DNA of 64,000 nt from Apostichopus japonicus (GCF_037975245.1 NC_092563.1:16242594-16306593), one strand, 5' to 3'. Shown: positions 1-12,430, numbered from the stretch's first letter. Translations and numbers: made by a program. The notes: generated by a model from the sequence alone, not told the origin.

Positions 1-107
1 ATTCTCTATTCATCCAGGATTAACCAAAAGAAGAAAACCAACATGAAAACACACGACAAAAAAGGGCACTCGGAAGAATTTTGATTACAGAGCAAGCAAG
101 CAAGCAT

Positions 108-113
108 TTTATT
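108..113 (-). promoter_or_regulatory. AATAAA, probable APRT polyadenylation signal
   Basis: A canonical AATAAA hexamer lies on the minus strand about 2.0 kb after the APRT stop codon. The same hexamer is kept at the matching place in the right repeat arm (41886-41891). This suggests a long 3'UTR, but shorter ones are possible. Confidence 0.4.
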
Positions 114-2126
114 GTGGTTTTTACACCCTGATTTCAGCGAATAATTATTTCTTTTATCCTGTAGACTATTAAAGATAATATAGCTTTTGAACATGGCTGC
201 AATAACTTATAATTCAAACAAACTACCAACAAATGAATGTAAACATTTGATTCTGGAAAAAAATAATCTTATTGACAAACATTCTCTTATAATGCTGACT
301 GTACTACTCTGAAGCAGAAAATGAGACGACCATTCTGAGTCAAGATTCTTCATGTCTAATTTCAAAATTTTACAAAATTCCAAATTAGGTTTCTCCTGGT
401 CACCCATGAAAGGAAAGTCCAATTTGACGGAGCTAAAAATAGAATTTGAATACTTGAATGTTTAACATAGCGTTTTTGGAGCAGCAATAATTAACATGAA
501 AAAAAAAAAATTACTGATTGAAAAAGACAGCTGCAGTGGTTTAAGTTTGCTCATAAGCATGGTCAGAAATTATAGGCTTAACATAATTATCTTACATGAT
601 CATGGACAGTAGGGCAAAACAAAACTTCCTGAAGACCTGAACAAAGGCTTGGCCATCTCGCTACTTCGATTTGAGCACAGAAAGGCATACGACAGTCCTA
701 CACTCGTCTTATTATACAACGGATGACATTGACCCCTAGCTTCAAATCTGGTACCATTTTCATGCAGATACCCTTCAAAATTTTCCTTAATACAAAGGGT
801 AGGAGGTAAAATCTCAACTTAACCACCCCCCCCCTCCCCAGGCCTGGACAACCGTCCTATCTTTCAGAGGAAAATCTGGTAACCCGTGTTCACAAACTGA
901 TCAATACTTCTAATTTCCATTGCAATTGAATACCATGTACATGCATTACTGGAGAAGGCATACTGATAGGTTAATCCATCTTGTAGGCAGCACTCTAGGC
1001 AAAAAAATGGTATTCCTTTCAAAGTATATTTCATGATTGAGATATGGAATTGTCTAATTTGACAATCCCTTGATGTCCACAAATAATATCCACAAATAAT
1101 GTCCACAAATAATCCTGAGATTCAGAAACACTGGGGAACGTACTGATTTCAAAACTTTTAGCAACTCTTTAGCATTCTCAAATCTAAGCTTTAAAACCCC
1201 AAGAAAACCCTATCACCGTTCTTATAAAGGATAACATACAAAAGATAACATGACCCCCCACCCTGTGTTATCTGACTGCTAAACCCTACAGTAAAAATGA
1301 AATTCTATGATTAGTGAGTATAGTAGCTCATCAAAAATCCTTTTGACGATCACTAATATTATCATTCCACATACAGCAATAATAAGATTATTGTTACTTT
1401 AATGTTATGGTAATTTACAAGGATGATTTTGAATAACTAAGGTGATATTAACGAGAATATAAAAAATCTGGATTGCCCCCCCCTCCCCCCGGATTAGAAG
1501 GCACAAAATGGTTAAATAGTAATGAAGATGATAAGTGCTATTTGTGTTAAGCTAGTTTACAGTTTACACAGTGTGTCAAGAATGCCCAGGGGCAGGACAA
1601 ACTTTAGTTTAATGGTCGTCCAAATATACGGTAACAACCAAATTTCTGATTTGACAAGCCAAATCAGCTTTGCAGGTCGTCCGGTGGACAATGTAGTTAA
1701 CACCAGAAATTCAGATTGATCTTTTGACTAAATACCCTCAAACAGGTTAAATAATACATCGCTATGGAAACGAACAAACAAACAAACCAACAAACAAAGA
1801 CTTCACACTCTCCTACAGTAGTATCATTCATAAATCAGCTGCTTTGATATCATTTTTACTCTTTTTTTCGATTTCTCTGATAGCGCTGGAAGCTTTTCAA
1901 TAGGAAATATTGGCTAACGATGCACCCTAACAGCACCAATATGGTAAAAAAAATTTAAAAAAAGTATCCTTAATATCTCTTATTCCTACCCTGCTATATA
2001 AAAAATTGATGAATCAAATCAAATCCATCGCATCAAACCTTTTTTCACCTATTTTTTTTTTGCCACACGATAATATGAAACTCTTTCCGTTTCGATGACC
2101 GACAGAAACCGACCAGAATCAACCGT

Positions 2127-5100
2127 TCAGTGGCCCCCAAAGGTCAGCATGGAGTATAACGGGTGTTTCAGTTTGTCTCGTCCTTTCAGGTCTGACAGCT
2201 CGATGATAACGAGGCACTCCAATAGTTTCCCGGACATTTTCTCGACTAGATCACAAGCAGCAGCCATGGTACCTTTGGGAGAAAGCCACGGGGAAAAAAT
2301 TGACAATATTTTGGGTGGTGTTTATTTTATATTAAATTAGTCGGGCATCCCTCGACTCCATACTTCCCAAAGCCTGGGCGGTCGCCCAAAAATATGGGTC
2401 GCAAACAGCTCTTATGCAATAACTGGTTATAGCAGAAAACAAAAACAGCAAACCGAACATTCGAACAATAATTCCGTTGGGATCCAACAGAGAAAACTTC
2501 CACCCTGTCAAGGGGTGATGAGTTTCATGGTAAATGTGACAAGTTCTGATACATGTATGTGTGATGTTTGTTTACTTAATTTTCAATCAATATTCCAGCA
2601 CCTTTTCCAATCAAATCAGATACTGTTTGTAGTTTAATCATTAATCACCAAGGAGTGTAGGTGACTTATTACATTAGGAATAGACTGGTAACCTTTTCAG
2701 GCTAGCAAAGGTAAATCAGGACGGTGACATCCCTATGTTGCGACGTCTCTATGTTCCGACGTCTCTATGTTCCGACAATTTTTTTTACCCCATTTTTTTC
2801 GGACCCATTTTTTTGTGACCCAATTTTTTTTCTGACCCCATTCTTTTGTGACCCAATTTTTTTCGGACCCCATTTTTTGGACCAAAATTTTTTCGGACCC
2901 ATATTTTTTGGGGCAAAATTTTTTACCAACATGTTTTCAGACCAATTTTTTCTGACCAATGTTATTTGGGACCCCAAATATTTTGGACCAAAAATTTTCG
3001 GACCCAACATTTTTTGGACCCAAATTTTGGACCAACATGATCTGTGACCAATTTTTCCTGACCCCTAATTAGGACCAAAGGGCGGTCGGGACCTAAAAGT
3101 GGATCACCGGGACCTGCGACCCCTAACACCAACTTTTTTTTTCGTCAGTCCTCACCACACGGTCCGAAAAATGGGGGTCCAAAAATAATGAGTCTCCAAA
3201 AAAACAGGGTACCAACAAATTGGGTCCGAAAAAAATGGGCCCAAAAAATGAGGTCCAAAAAAAATTGGGTCCACAAAAAAATTTGGGTGAACAAAACTTG
3301 GGGCCGAAAAAAATTGGGTCTGAAAAAAATGGGTCCGAAAAAATTTTGGTCACAAAAAATTAAGAGTCCAAAATAAATTGTCGGAACATAGAGACGTCGG
3401 AACATAGAGACGTCGGAACATAGAGATGTAACCATCAGGACATGGGTTGACATTTCACAAAAAGGTCCTAGAGGTATATAGCAGTAAATACTAGTGAAAG
3501 GCTGCACTCTTCATCAATCCCTCTTCTCTCTGACATCCTCCTATGAGATCATGAATGGAAAACCATGTCACTAATTTCAACTTTTTTTTTTTCTTTTCAA
3601 AACTGTAGGTATAATATGAATAATGGTTCCATCATCCAAGATTCCCAATAGATTTAGTAAACAGTCAAAATTTTCTTTTCATCCTTCCATTCTGAATTCT
3701 GAAGTTGAAATATTAGAAATGCACATTATTTCTCAACAGTTGCAGTGGCCAAGTTGGTTGTTCTCTGTGACTGAGAGAGTTGGAGAAGCTCCATGTCCTG
3801 AGTTCAAATCCACATGGGAGCATTTTTATTTTCTGCCTTTTTTCCTGCTTTCATACTGAATTCTAAAGTATAAATATTAGAAACAAGCAATTTTCTCAAC
3901 AGTTGCAGTGGCCAAGTTGGTTGTTCTCTGTGATTTAGAGAGTCAGACAAGCTCCATGTCCTGAGTTCAAATCCACATGAGAGCATTTTTATTTTCTGCC
4001 TTTTTTCCTGCTTTCAGACTGAATTCTAAAGTATAAATATTAGAAACAAGCAATTTTCTCAACAGTTGCAGTGGCCAAGTTGGTTATTCTCTGTGACTGA
4101 GAGAGTCAGACAAGCTCCATGTCCTGAGTTCAACTCCATGTGAGAGCATTTTTATTTTCTGCCTTTTTTCCTGCTTTCATACTGAATTCTAAAGTATAAA
4201 TATTAGAAACAAGCAATTTTCTCAACAGTTGCAGTGGCCAAGTTGGTTGTTCTCTGTGATTTAGAGAGTCAGACAAGCTCCATGTCCTGAGTTCAAATCC
4301 ACATGAGAGCATTTTTATTTTCTGCTCTTTTACTGCTTCCATTCTGAAGTATAAATATTAGAAACAAGCAATTTTCTCAACAGTTGCAGTGGCCAAGTTG
4401 GTTATTCTCTGTGACTGAGAGAGTCAGACAAGCTCCATGTCCTGAGTTCAACTCCATGTGAGAGCATTTTTATTTTCTGCTCTTTTCCGCCTTCCATACT
4501 GAATTCTGAAGTTTAAATATTACAAACAAGCATTATTTCTCAACAATTGCAATGGCCAAGTTGGTTATTCTCTGTGACTGAGAGAGTCAGACAAGCTCCA
4601 TGTCCTGAGTTCAAATCCACATGAGAGCAGTATTTTTTTCGGCTCTTTTCCTGCTTCCATACTGAATTCTGAAGTTCAAATATTAGAAACAAGCATTATT
4701 CCTCAACAGTTGCAGTGGCCAAGTTGGTTGTTCTCTGTGACTGAGAGAGTCAGACAAGCTCCATGTCCTGAGTTCAAATCCACATGAGAGCAGTATTTTT
4801 TTCGGCTCTTTTCCTGCTTCCATACTGAATTCTGAAGTTCAAATATTAGAAACAAGCATTATTTCTCAACAGTTGCAGTGGCCAAGTTGGTTGTTCTCTG
4901 TGACTGAGAGAGTCAGACAAGCTCCATGTCCTGAGTTCAACTCCAGCCAGAGCCTTTTAATTTTCTGTTCTTTGGAGCAGGTGGAAGTATAAAGGTAATA
5001 AACAAAGTTTTCCCATTAGGAACCAAAATGGTGTAGTTGGTTGTTCTGCCAACAAGCTATTGGACTTTCCTGATTTCCTGTTTGCTGGGTTCAAGACCAG

Positions 5101-8100
5101 CCTGAGGCAAGAAAAGGAGAGTAAAAGGAAAGAGGCGAGAAGGGGGAGAAGGGGAAGAGGGCGAGGGGAGAGAGGGTGAAGCAAGGAGGGATGATGGGAA
5201 GGGTGAGGTAGGAAGGTGAGGCGAGAAGGGTGCTCAAGGCGAGGTGACAAGGGGGAGGCGAGAAGGGTGAGGCAAGAAAGGGTAAGTGATCGCGAGCCAA
5301 GGAGTTCGCCGGTACCCCCTCCCCCTGACAAGGTTCCTACGCGGACAAGTGAGTTCACCGGCACCCCCTCCCCCTGACAAGGTTCCCAAGTGGCCTCCCT
5401 ATCCCAGACAAGGATCAGCGGAGAAAATGTTTTATAAAATATCTAAGTCCAAGCAAGTGGATCTTTAAATATTTGAAAAGCTATCTCTTGCAGTGTCTCC
5501 TCTAATGGTTTAGTGGTAGAGCAGAAGGTTTTGCATCATAGGGTCCCTGGTTCAAAATCAACTTCTGCTTTTGCTTTTACTTCATTTATTAAAAGAAATT
5601 TTCCAAGAATAAAACAACACAATGAAACAAAACAAACAGCTGATTTTTCTCACCTTGTTTTAATAGCAGCTTATGCAAAACACAACCATAAAAGTTTTTA
5701 AAAATATGTATTCATATAGATACATAAATAAAACAGAAAGCCAGTGGGCTTATTGAGATTCCTTGTCAATTGAGATTATAATCCCAAGCTTTCGTCATTG
5801 TTGATTAAATTGATCAGCAAGGTTCTTTCACTGACTGTGGACCTACCTAGTAAATATGCTAACTTACCATGTTAACAAGCTATTTTTAGCAAAAATCAAC
5901 TCAAGCCCTGCCCCCAAATAAATCTACATAATATCACATTGAAGATACATTATCATGTACCCGCTATTAATCAACACCTTCACACAAAGTATGATTCAAT
6001 TCTGAAAATGTTTTCATTGACCCTGTGACCTCATTAATATTCTTGAAATGAGCACCAAAATCAATAGGGCTCTTCTACTCACTATCACTATATATGTACT
6101 AAGGTATGTATGTATTTTAGATCCTCCTGCAAGCAGGAACTAGCAAAGAAGCCTCATTGGCTTATGAGAGCCGCAAGCTGACCGAAATCAGTCTCTTAGA
6201 TTTATATTTTAACGTCCATGATTATCAATTTTCAACTGTCAACAACTCTGTAACTGGACGACAAACATTAATCTTGGAGTTACTCGAACTGGGGACCTTA
6301 TGATTGGAAGGCACCGGCGTTAACCACCGAGCTAACACTCCTTGGGATATGACTTCAATCCAACTTCTGGTTGTTCAGTTACCGTGTTTACAAGCTATTT
6401 TAGTGAAAATAAACTTAAGACCCACCCCCTAATAAATATGCATCATATCAACCTGAACATTTGATACCATGTACCCACTATCTACCAACACATTAATACC
6501 AAGTATGATTAAATTCTGACTTTCAGTTGCGGAGTTATTAGCATTTGGAGATTTTTACGTTTGACCTTTTGACCTCATTATTATTCATGAGATGAGCACC
6601 AAAATTAAAAGGGGTTCTTCTACTCAGTACGGCGCATCTATGTACCAAGTATGACTTCAATCCAACTTGCCATTGTTGCGTTATCGTGTTTACGAGCCAA
6701 CGGCGTCACAAACACACACACACGCAATCACCATTGCATAGATTCCTTTTACCATCGGGCAAGGAATAAAAATTACAGACTTTTGGATGCATGCAGAAGT
6801 TGGGCCTGTATAGCCATGACGACAGACTTACCTCCAGTAGCTATTAAATCATCAATGATGACTACTCCTTGGCCTTCCTTTATAGCTGTCTTCTGTGCTT
6901 CAAATATATCCTAATGAAGGAAAAAAGAAGTCAAGTTCTATGCTCAATGAAATATAATCTTGATCTATTTATAGTTATTAGGGTAGATTAAAGGGAATGT
7001 TGATATTTGGGCAAAGTTTTTATCGACTAGAGTTTTTGTATTTAGTTTGCGATATTGTACATCATGCAGGGGAGGAACATTTGTATGCACTATTGATAAA
7101 ATAAATTTTTGCACTGAGGTTTGACAACGCACATAGTGTAATGATTGGAGAACCCTCTTCTATCTAAAGAGAGTTACAGTACATACAGTAAGAGTACAGT
7201 ACAACACAGTTTAGTACAGTACAGGATAGTTAAATACAGTACAGTACAATACAGTCTAGTACAATACAGTATAGAACAGTACAGGATAGTACAATACATT
7301 TTAGTACAATACAGTACGGTATATAGTACAGCGCAGGATAGTATTTATATTACGATACAGATAGTGCAATACAGTATAGTACAGTACAATACAGTATAGT
7401 AAAGTACAATACAGTATAGTACAATACAGTACAGTACAATATTATAGAACAGTTCAGGATAGTACAATTTACAGTATAGTAAAGTACAGTATAGTACAAT
7501 GCAGTACAGTAAAATACAATACAGATCGGTATTGTACAGTACAATACAGTATGTACAGTATACTGTAGTACAGTATAGTACAATACAGTATAGAACATTA
7601 CAGGATAGTACAATACAGTTTAGTAAAATACAGTACGGTTTATAGTACAGAACAGGATAGTATTTATATTACAATACAGATCAGTATAGTACAATACAGT
7701 ACGGTACAATATTATAGAACAGTTCAGGATAGTACAATGCAGTACAGTAAAGTACAATACAGATTGGTATTGTACAGTACAATACAGTATGTACAGTATA
7801 CTGTAGTACAGTATAGTACAGTACAGGATAGAACATTACAACACAATATAGTACAATACAGTCTGTATAGTACAATTCAGTACAATACAGTATAGTACAG
7901 TACAGGATAGTAAAATACAATTCAGTACAGTACAATGCAGTATATAGTACAATACAGGATAGGATAGTACAATACAATACAGAACAATACAGATCAGTAT
8001 ATAGTACAATACAGTCAATACAATACAGGATAGGATAGTACAATACAATACAATACAGATCAGTATATAGTACAATACAGTCAATACAATACAGGATAGG

Positions 8101-11100
8101 ATAGTACAATACAATACAATACAGAACAATACAGATCAGTATATAGTACAATACAGTCAATACAATACAGTATGGAACAGTACAATACAGTATATAGTAA
8201 AGTATAGTACAATACAATACAGTATATATAGTAAAATACAGATCAGTACAAAATGTACACACACAATATTATTGCCATAAATATCACAAATAAATAATTT
8301 GTCATTTTGAGAATCTGTTAACTTTTGTTAGATTTGTTTACAGTATAAGAACTTGCAGAATCATCCTAACTGTATACTAAATAACTTTGGTTGCACAGGA
8401 GACAACCCTTGAACAATTAAAATATGGCCACAAAAATTCAACTTAAAAAAAACTAATACAGGTCACTGGAGGTGTTATTCCAAGGTCATGTGAGGTCAAC
8501 AGAGGTCCATTTCTCAAAACCAAACAAAACCTTGACCTCTGATAACTTTGCGCATGAAGGTCGCACAGGGGTCAACCATGGACAAGTTTGATCAGTTTGG
8601 AGATTGATTTTGTTACCCACAATTGACCTTTGTTTGACCTTGGATCACACGACCGTTATGTTTGGAAACGATCGCTAACCTAGTCATAACTAGTCCCAAA
8701 ATGTCAACCATGTCAGACCCCATCAGTGGGAGTTTCACCAGTTTAATTATTGCCCACAACAAACACATTTTTAGCCATAATTGCCCTTTGGTGACCTTGG
8801 ATTACATAGCAGTTATTTATAAAAATGTGCACCTACTTCATTCACAAGTTGTCCCAATATATCAGCCATTTCAGACTTCTTCACTAGAAGTTGTTGCAAA
8901 AATTAGCATAAGTGGGCAATTTCTTGCCTATAGGCGACCTTGAATGACATGACAGTTACGTTTGGAAACGATCGCTTACCCCATTCACAACTAGTCCCAA
9001 AATACCAGCAATGTCGGACTCTGTCAGTGGGAGTTTCACAAGTTATTAAAAAAAAATAATATTTAACCCGTAATTGACCTTTGGTGACCTTGGATTACAT
9101 AACGGTTATTTTGGAAAATGTGCCCCTACTTCATTCACAACTGGTCCCAATATATCAGCCATTTTAGACTTCGTCATTGGAAGTGGTTGCAAATATTAGC
9201 ACAAGTGGGCAGATTTTTTGCCCATAACCAACCTTGAATGACCTTGGATGACATGACTGTTTTTATTAAAAATGTTCCCCTCGATGATGTGCACTCCATC
9301 CCAAAATTGTTATGCACTCCAATGTACACACATAATGTTATTGCTAGAAAAGTATCAAATCCAACCTTTGGCACCTCATAACTTAAGAACCGGGTGTCCG
9401 TTCGAAGCAGGAGTTTCGTCTATAGAGCACACAGAGCTCTATCATATATTAAAATATTGAAAAATGCACTGTATATATACACTTTCATACTGTATGCAAC
9501 ATTTTTTGCATAATATTTGAAACTTGAGTTCAATGTGATTTGAGTACTTAACTGTAATTAAACATTGTCAAAATTAAGATTTCGAAATTAAAATTACACC
9601 ATTGACCAAATGGCACTGTTTAATATTTAATGTACCTCTTAGGATATATATAAAAAAATACAAATTAATGAAAGGGGCCAAAAAAACATCTCCTCACCAC
9701 TCCATATTCCAGTTGGTACGAAACTTGAATACAATCTCCAGGCAGTTTCCCTTTCTTTCGGATGGGAACAAAGGAACACTTGAGTCTTTGAGCTATTATT
9801 GGCCCAAAAATGAAACCTCTTGCTTCTAAACCTGTACATGGGAAATTATACAAATGATTGAAATGGACAAAAAATTCAAATTTCATAGTGGTAAAAATGA
9901 TATTCAAATTCACAGACAGTACTTTAAAGTATGTATAGCCAGCTATGGGCTTACTGTTTTATGTGATAAGCAATTTATAAAACTGTTATACGATGGTTAA
10001 GATTAGAATTTTTGTCAACAAAATGGTGCTGAGAAATGCTGAAGTCAGTGGCGTACGTAGCCAAAGAGGAACAGACATGGGAGGTCTAGGCCCCCACCCT
10101 CCCCCAAACCTTTCTCTGGCTCTCTAAAAATGGTCAGAAAAATATGTTTTGTTTGGTTCTTTGGTCCCCCCCCCCCTTAAACATTTGTCTGGCACTCTAA
10201 AAATGGTCAGAAAATATGTTTTTGTTTTAGAAAATCGGTTCCTTGGTGTCACCCCCTCCCCCCCCTCTTACTTGCAAACTATGTCTAGCTACACCCAAAG
10301 GTGAAGCATGGCTGCTTGACTTTCTTTTCCAGTATTAAAGTCGAATATGTTTGCCCAGATATAAGAAATCTACAGTTTTTGTCCATGACACAATTCAGGA
10401 AACTTGACCTTGAAACTGGTAGGGCTCATGAAAACTCATCACTAGTCTGTTTAATTTTGTAAAAGTGATATTTCTTAGTGGATTCTCATATTTAAAAGTG
10501 TTAACTTTGTCAATTACCATGTCCCGATTAATTCAAGATTGTCCCGTTTATGCAACAAAATATAATCTCCCACCAGGACACTCAATTGTCTTGAGTTTCT
10601 TAAGGTCTTTGTGACTTTCAGGAAAAATATCAGTTTTTACCGTATACTGTACCCAAATCTGAAGATATATACGAATGTTGTATGCATCATTAAACATGGC
10701 TGTTTTTGGAAGCATAATGCTATCGTTTCTGACAAAAAAATTGATTGATGGCCATATATTAGACCCACAGGCTTGTAAGCCCTCTTCAATCCAAAATTTT
10801 CTGCAAAGCGGAAGGAGGGATGTAGTCTTCTACTTTTCAATCATAGAAATATGGTTATCCAAAGCTTTATGCATTATGGGTATGAAAATGTCACAGAACT
10901 GGTCTAATGGATCGATGCACGCTCACTTCAGATAAGAGGGGTTGTTACTAAGAAATTATGAACTGAGTGACCTGTAACAAAGAAACATGAAAGTGTTGAA
11001 CATATTTATATTTAGTACAATGACTACATTTGCACCCATAGATGTTGGCACAGGAAGCTTTTAGGACCTACCGATAATGACATCAATCTTTGGATGAGTT

Positions 11101-11849
11101 TTTGTTAAGTGTTCCACTAGGACATCAATTAGATCAGTAAACACATCTGGATTTTGGCAGACTGGGAATATATCTCTGTGAGAATAAAAACAAAATATAA
11201 GGAAAGTGAATTTGCCTGGTACTTTGGTAGCTGCCGGTATAATATTTATAATCATGCCATTACTTCAATATTTTCTTCCTACCAGGATATATCTTCAGCG
11301 GGTAACTGAAACGGAACATATTAAGGGTCACACATGGATAGACAGTTTAATTGGAAAAATATGATATGAATATCTCAGGAAATGTAGACACAAATAGAGA
11401 GGGCAAATCTTTTGCACACTCCACCCACTTTCTTGACATTAATTACAATCTATAAACAAACCAACACTGATATATGATTTTTATCGATATTTTTTGTACC
11501 AAAGGTAGGTGTACCGTACTCTAGTATGATGGTAGGATATGGTAAGTTGGCTTTATTAAGGCCATTAAACGTTATTCTTGTTGGACACGCGAATATAGCG
11601 TACACTAGTACTAGGCTAGTACTAGTAGTAGTACTTACTAAACATTGTGTTCCGATTGTTTCGCAGAACAGGTACCTCTGTGATGTCTGATGTACGTAAA
11701 AGAGTGCAAATCTTGCCTAACCTATAAATTAAAGATTAAATTAAAGACAACAGCCATAGTCACTACCTGAAAATGATTCCCTCCTTCGGAAAATTGGGAA
11801 TGCATCCGATTGATGCTTTTATTCTTGAAACTCTTTCGTCGGTAGTCAT
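2127..11849 (-). CDS. APRT: Adenine phosphoribosyltransferase, five exons
   Basis: Purine-salvage enzyme, cytosolic, making AMP and pyrophosphate from adenine and PRPP. The exons are 11767-11849, 11072-11175, 9698-9831, 6832-6910 and 2127-2272. All junctions are GT-AG and the phases agree, giving 546 coding bases or 181 residues (human protein: 180). Visible family features are [11 protein letters not shown] in exon 1, [12 protein letters not shown] in exon 2, [11 protein letters not shown] with the following RKKGKLPG in exon 3, the PRPP loop [14 protein letters not shown] at about residues 123-136 across exons 4 and 5, and LLECVVIIEL-like sequence ([10 protein letters not shown] here) in exon 5. 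The ATG at 11849 is the first one in frame and gives the normal N-terminal length. The protein ends TFGGH and then TGA. Introns 1-4 hold SINEs and satellites. A second exon 5 lies at 39757-39986. The family assignment is secure; expression is not tested. Confidence 0.95.
2723..3433. mobile_element. Foldback element with 8-bp TSD, inserted in the left arm
   Basis: A perfect 8-bp target-site duplication, ATCAGGAC, lies at 2715-2722 and 3434-3441. The ends start GGTGACATC and finish GATGTAACC. Just inside, both arms hold tandem copies of CTCTATGTTCCGACGT in opposite orientation. The interior consists of many degenerate copies of GGGTCCGAAAAAAATT, plus-strand in the right half and minus-strand in the left half, so the whole element can fold back. 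ORFs here, rich in the FFDPIFF pattern, are translations of the repeat and not genes. The right repeat arm lacks the element. An 8-bp TSD fits hAT-like or Mutator-like transposition. Confidence 0.85.
3690..4985 (+). repeat. Eight tandem tRNA-like units of about 160 bp
   Basis: Each unit has an A-box-like TGGCCAAGTTGG and, about 60 bp later, a B-box-like GAGTTCAAATCC. This spacing fits a class II (Leu/Ser-type) tRNA-derived pol III promoter. The linkers are AT-rich and contain TATAAATATTAGAAACAAGC. The B-box recurs near 3801, 3962, 4122, 4287, 4445, 4607, 4770 and 4932. No unit shows a convincing acceptor stem, so these are tRNA-derived repeats and not functional tRNA genes. The right arm has two reversed units (about 39100-39345). 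Confidence 0.7.
5098..5400. repeat. Purine-rich tract and short CCCCCTCCCCCTGACAAGG repeat
   Basis: Positions 5098-5290 are almost pure A and G, with GAGGCGAGAAGGG-like repeats. Positions 5310-5400 hold two copies of a C-rich unit followed by ACAAGGTTCC. A tRNA-like stretch (5030-5105, ending in GGGTTCAAGACC) precedes it. No gene is visible. Confidence 0.6.
5495..5572 (+). repeat. tRNA-like sequence (SINE head or tRNA relic)
   Basis: Contains TGGTTTAGTGGTAGAGC (A-box-like) and CCTGGTTCAAAATC (B-box-like) at tRNA spacing. The B-box is off consensus and I could not form a full cloverleaf. It lies in APRT intron 4. A degraded tRNA gene is possible. Confidence 0.4.
5780..6770. repeat. Two diverged copies of a medium repeat
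   Basis: About 5830-6105 and 6370-6640 share the same series of motifs: GTTTACAAGCTATTTTAG, CCATGTACCC, TGACCTCATTA and GAGCACCAAAAT. The second copy ends with a CACACACA run and CATAGATTCCTTTTACC. The same kind of repeat returns at 36720-37240. A SINE (6110-6346) separates the copies. It all lies in APRT intron 4. Confidence 0.55.
6110..6346 (-). mobile_element. tRNA-derived SINE
   Basis: On the minus strand it begins with TTAGCTCGGTGGTTAACGCC (A-box) and CCCCAGTTCGAGTAA (B-box). It continues through GGTCAGCTTGCGGC and ends GCAGGAGGATCTAAAATACA with an ATAC-rich tail. The flanks GGTATG and GATATG look like a short imperfect target duplication. The same 3' part recurs at 45040-45080 and 52621-52690, where it is split by the 7.5-kb element. 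Confidence 0.7.
7174..8262. repeat. 1.1-kb TACAGTACAATACAG microsatellite-like array
   Basis: Almost every base belongs to variants of TACAG, TACAAT and TATAG. The long minus-strand reading frames (VLYCTVLYY-like) are a by-product of a repeat with few stop codons. Blocks of about 70 bp recur (for example AATACAGATCAGTATATAG near 7983, 8055 and 8131), so there is second-order repetition. It lies in APRT intron 3 or its neighbourhood (between exons 3 and 4). Confidence 0.9.
8650..9250. repeat. Two tandem copies of a 297-bp repeat
   Basis: GTTTGGAAACGATCGCT starts both units (about 8659 and 8956). Both then share TCAGTGGGAGTTTCAC, TGACCTTGGATTACATA and TTCATTCACAA. They lie in APRT intron 3. 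No coding potential is seen. Confidence 0.7.
10040..10310. mobile_element. Possible inverted-repeat transposon remnant
   Basis: Starts with CAGTGGCGTACGTAGCC and ends near TGTCTAGCTACACCC. Such ends are typical of small hAT-like elements in marine invertebrates. Two internal copies of TCTCTAAAAATGGTCAG-like sequence with C-rich tracts lie between. No clear target duplication was found. Confidence 0.35.
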
Positions 11850-12121
11850 TTTTTGTTTTCACTTGTCTAACTAGGCTAACTCCGTTATGTTGGTCATGTG
11901 TTGAATGTTTCAAATGGTGCTATTACTTTTTCACCTCTCGCACCCTCATTTAGATCCCCTTTGCCAGTTTTGGATGAACGCTTTCTCCACCTCTCTCTCC
12001 ACCTTTCAGGAACATTTTTTGTTTATTCCTCACTATTGCTTCGGACCCCAAAATAACCAGGCCATGCACAAGCATTAGATCAGGAAGGGACCTGGGTATT
12101 AGGTGGGGCCTAGTAGCCACT

Positions 12122-12250
12122 AATATGATGACGACGACGACGATGACGACGATTATAACAAGGACGACGATGAAGACGACGACGACGATAATGACGATAA
12201 TGACGATGATGACGATGATGATGACGATGACGACGATGACGATGATGATC
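12122..12250. repeat. GAC/GAT trinucleotide repeat
   Basis: An uninterrupted run of GACGACGAT-like triplets. The apparent minus-strand protein of V, I and H residues is only the repeat. It lies just upstream of APRT exon 1 and could be near its promoter; no motif supports a function. Confidence 0.9.
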
Positions 12251-12253
12251 ATG

Positions 12254-12430
12254 ATCAGTTACTTTTACGACGCTTAAGCGACCACGTAAGGGCTTATGGA
12301 CCGTAGATTGCTCTTGGATGAAAAAACCCACCTTACTTTGACCCAGTCGGGTCTCGAACCTGTAACATCACGATTATTAAGCCTCATTTCTTTAAATGCC
12401 ATCGCCTTTATCCACTCGGCCAAAGCAATG
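12254..12430 (-). mobile_element. tRNA-derived SINE, shorter copy
   Basis: Shares TTTTACGACGCTTA, GATTGCTCTTGGATG and CGCCTTTATCCACTCG with 33161-33434. On the minus strand the head has a GGCCGAGTGGATAAAGGCG A-box and a GGTTCGAGACCC B-box. It lacks the middle part present in the other copy. Confidence 0.7.

Larger units (their letters stand above)
1..4990. repeat. Left arm of a large inverted repeat
   Basis: Read on the minus strand, 1-2692 matches 39353-41994 on the plus strand nearly continuously (roughly 90% by eye, with small indels). The innermost part, about 3690-4990, matches 39039-39353 in reverse. The left arm is longer because it holds a 711-bp foldback insertion (2723-3433), some sequence absent from the right arm, and eight tRNA-like tandem units against two on the right. 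It contains APRT exon 5 and the probable APRT 3'UTR. Base 1 pairs with 41994, so the outer boundary may lie outside the window. Confidence 0.9.

Noticed and set aside
2724-3507. ORFs rich in FFDPIFFGP on both strands
   Set aside because: They are translations of the GGGTCCGAAAAAAATT repeat in the foldback element.
3804-4342. Repeated minus-strand ORFs with [13 protein letters not shown]
   Set aside because: They read across tRNA-like tandem units, with the B-box giving the GFELR pattern.
5495-5572. A functional tRNA gene
   Set aside because: The B-box is off consensus and no full acceptor stem could be formed.
6651-6914. Plus-strand ORF over APRT exon 4
   Set aside because: The opposite strand encodes the PRPP-binding motif with splice sites.
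7350-8262. Long minus-strand ORFs of VLYCT type
   Set aside because: They are produced by the TACAGT array, which has few stop codons; there is no domain and composition is purely repetitive.
12110-12331. His-rich and Val/Ile-rich ORFs
   Set aside because: They are frames of the GAC/GAT repeat.
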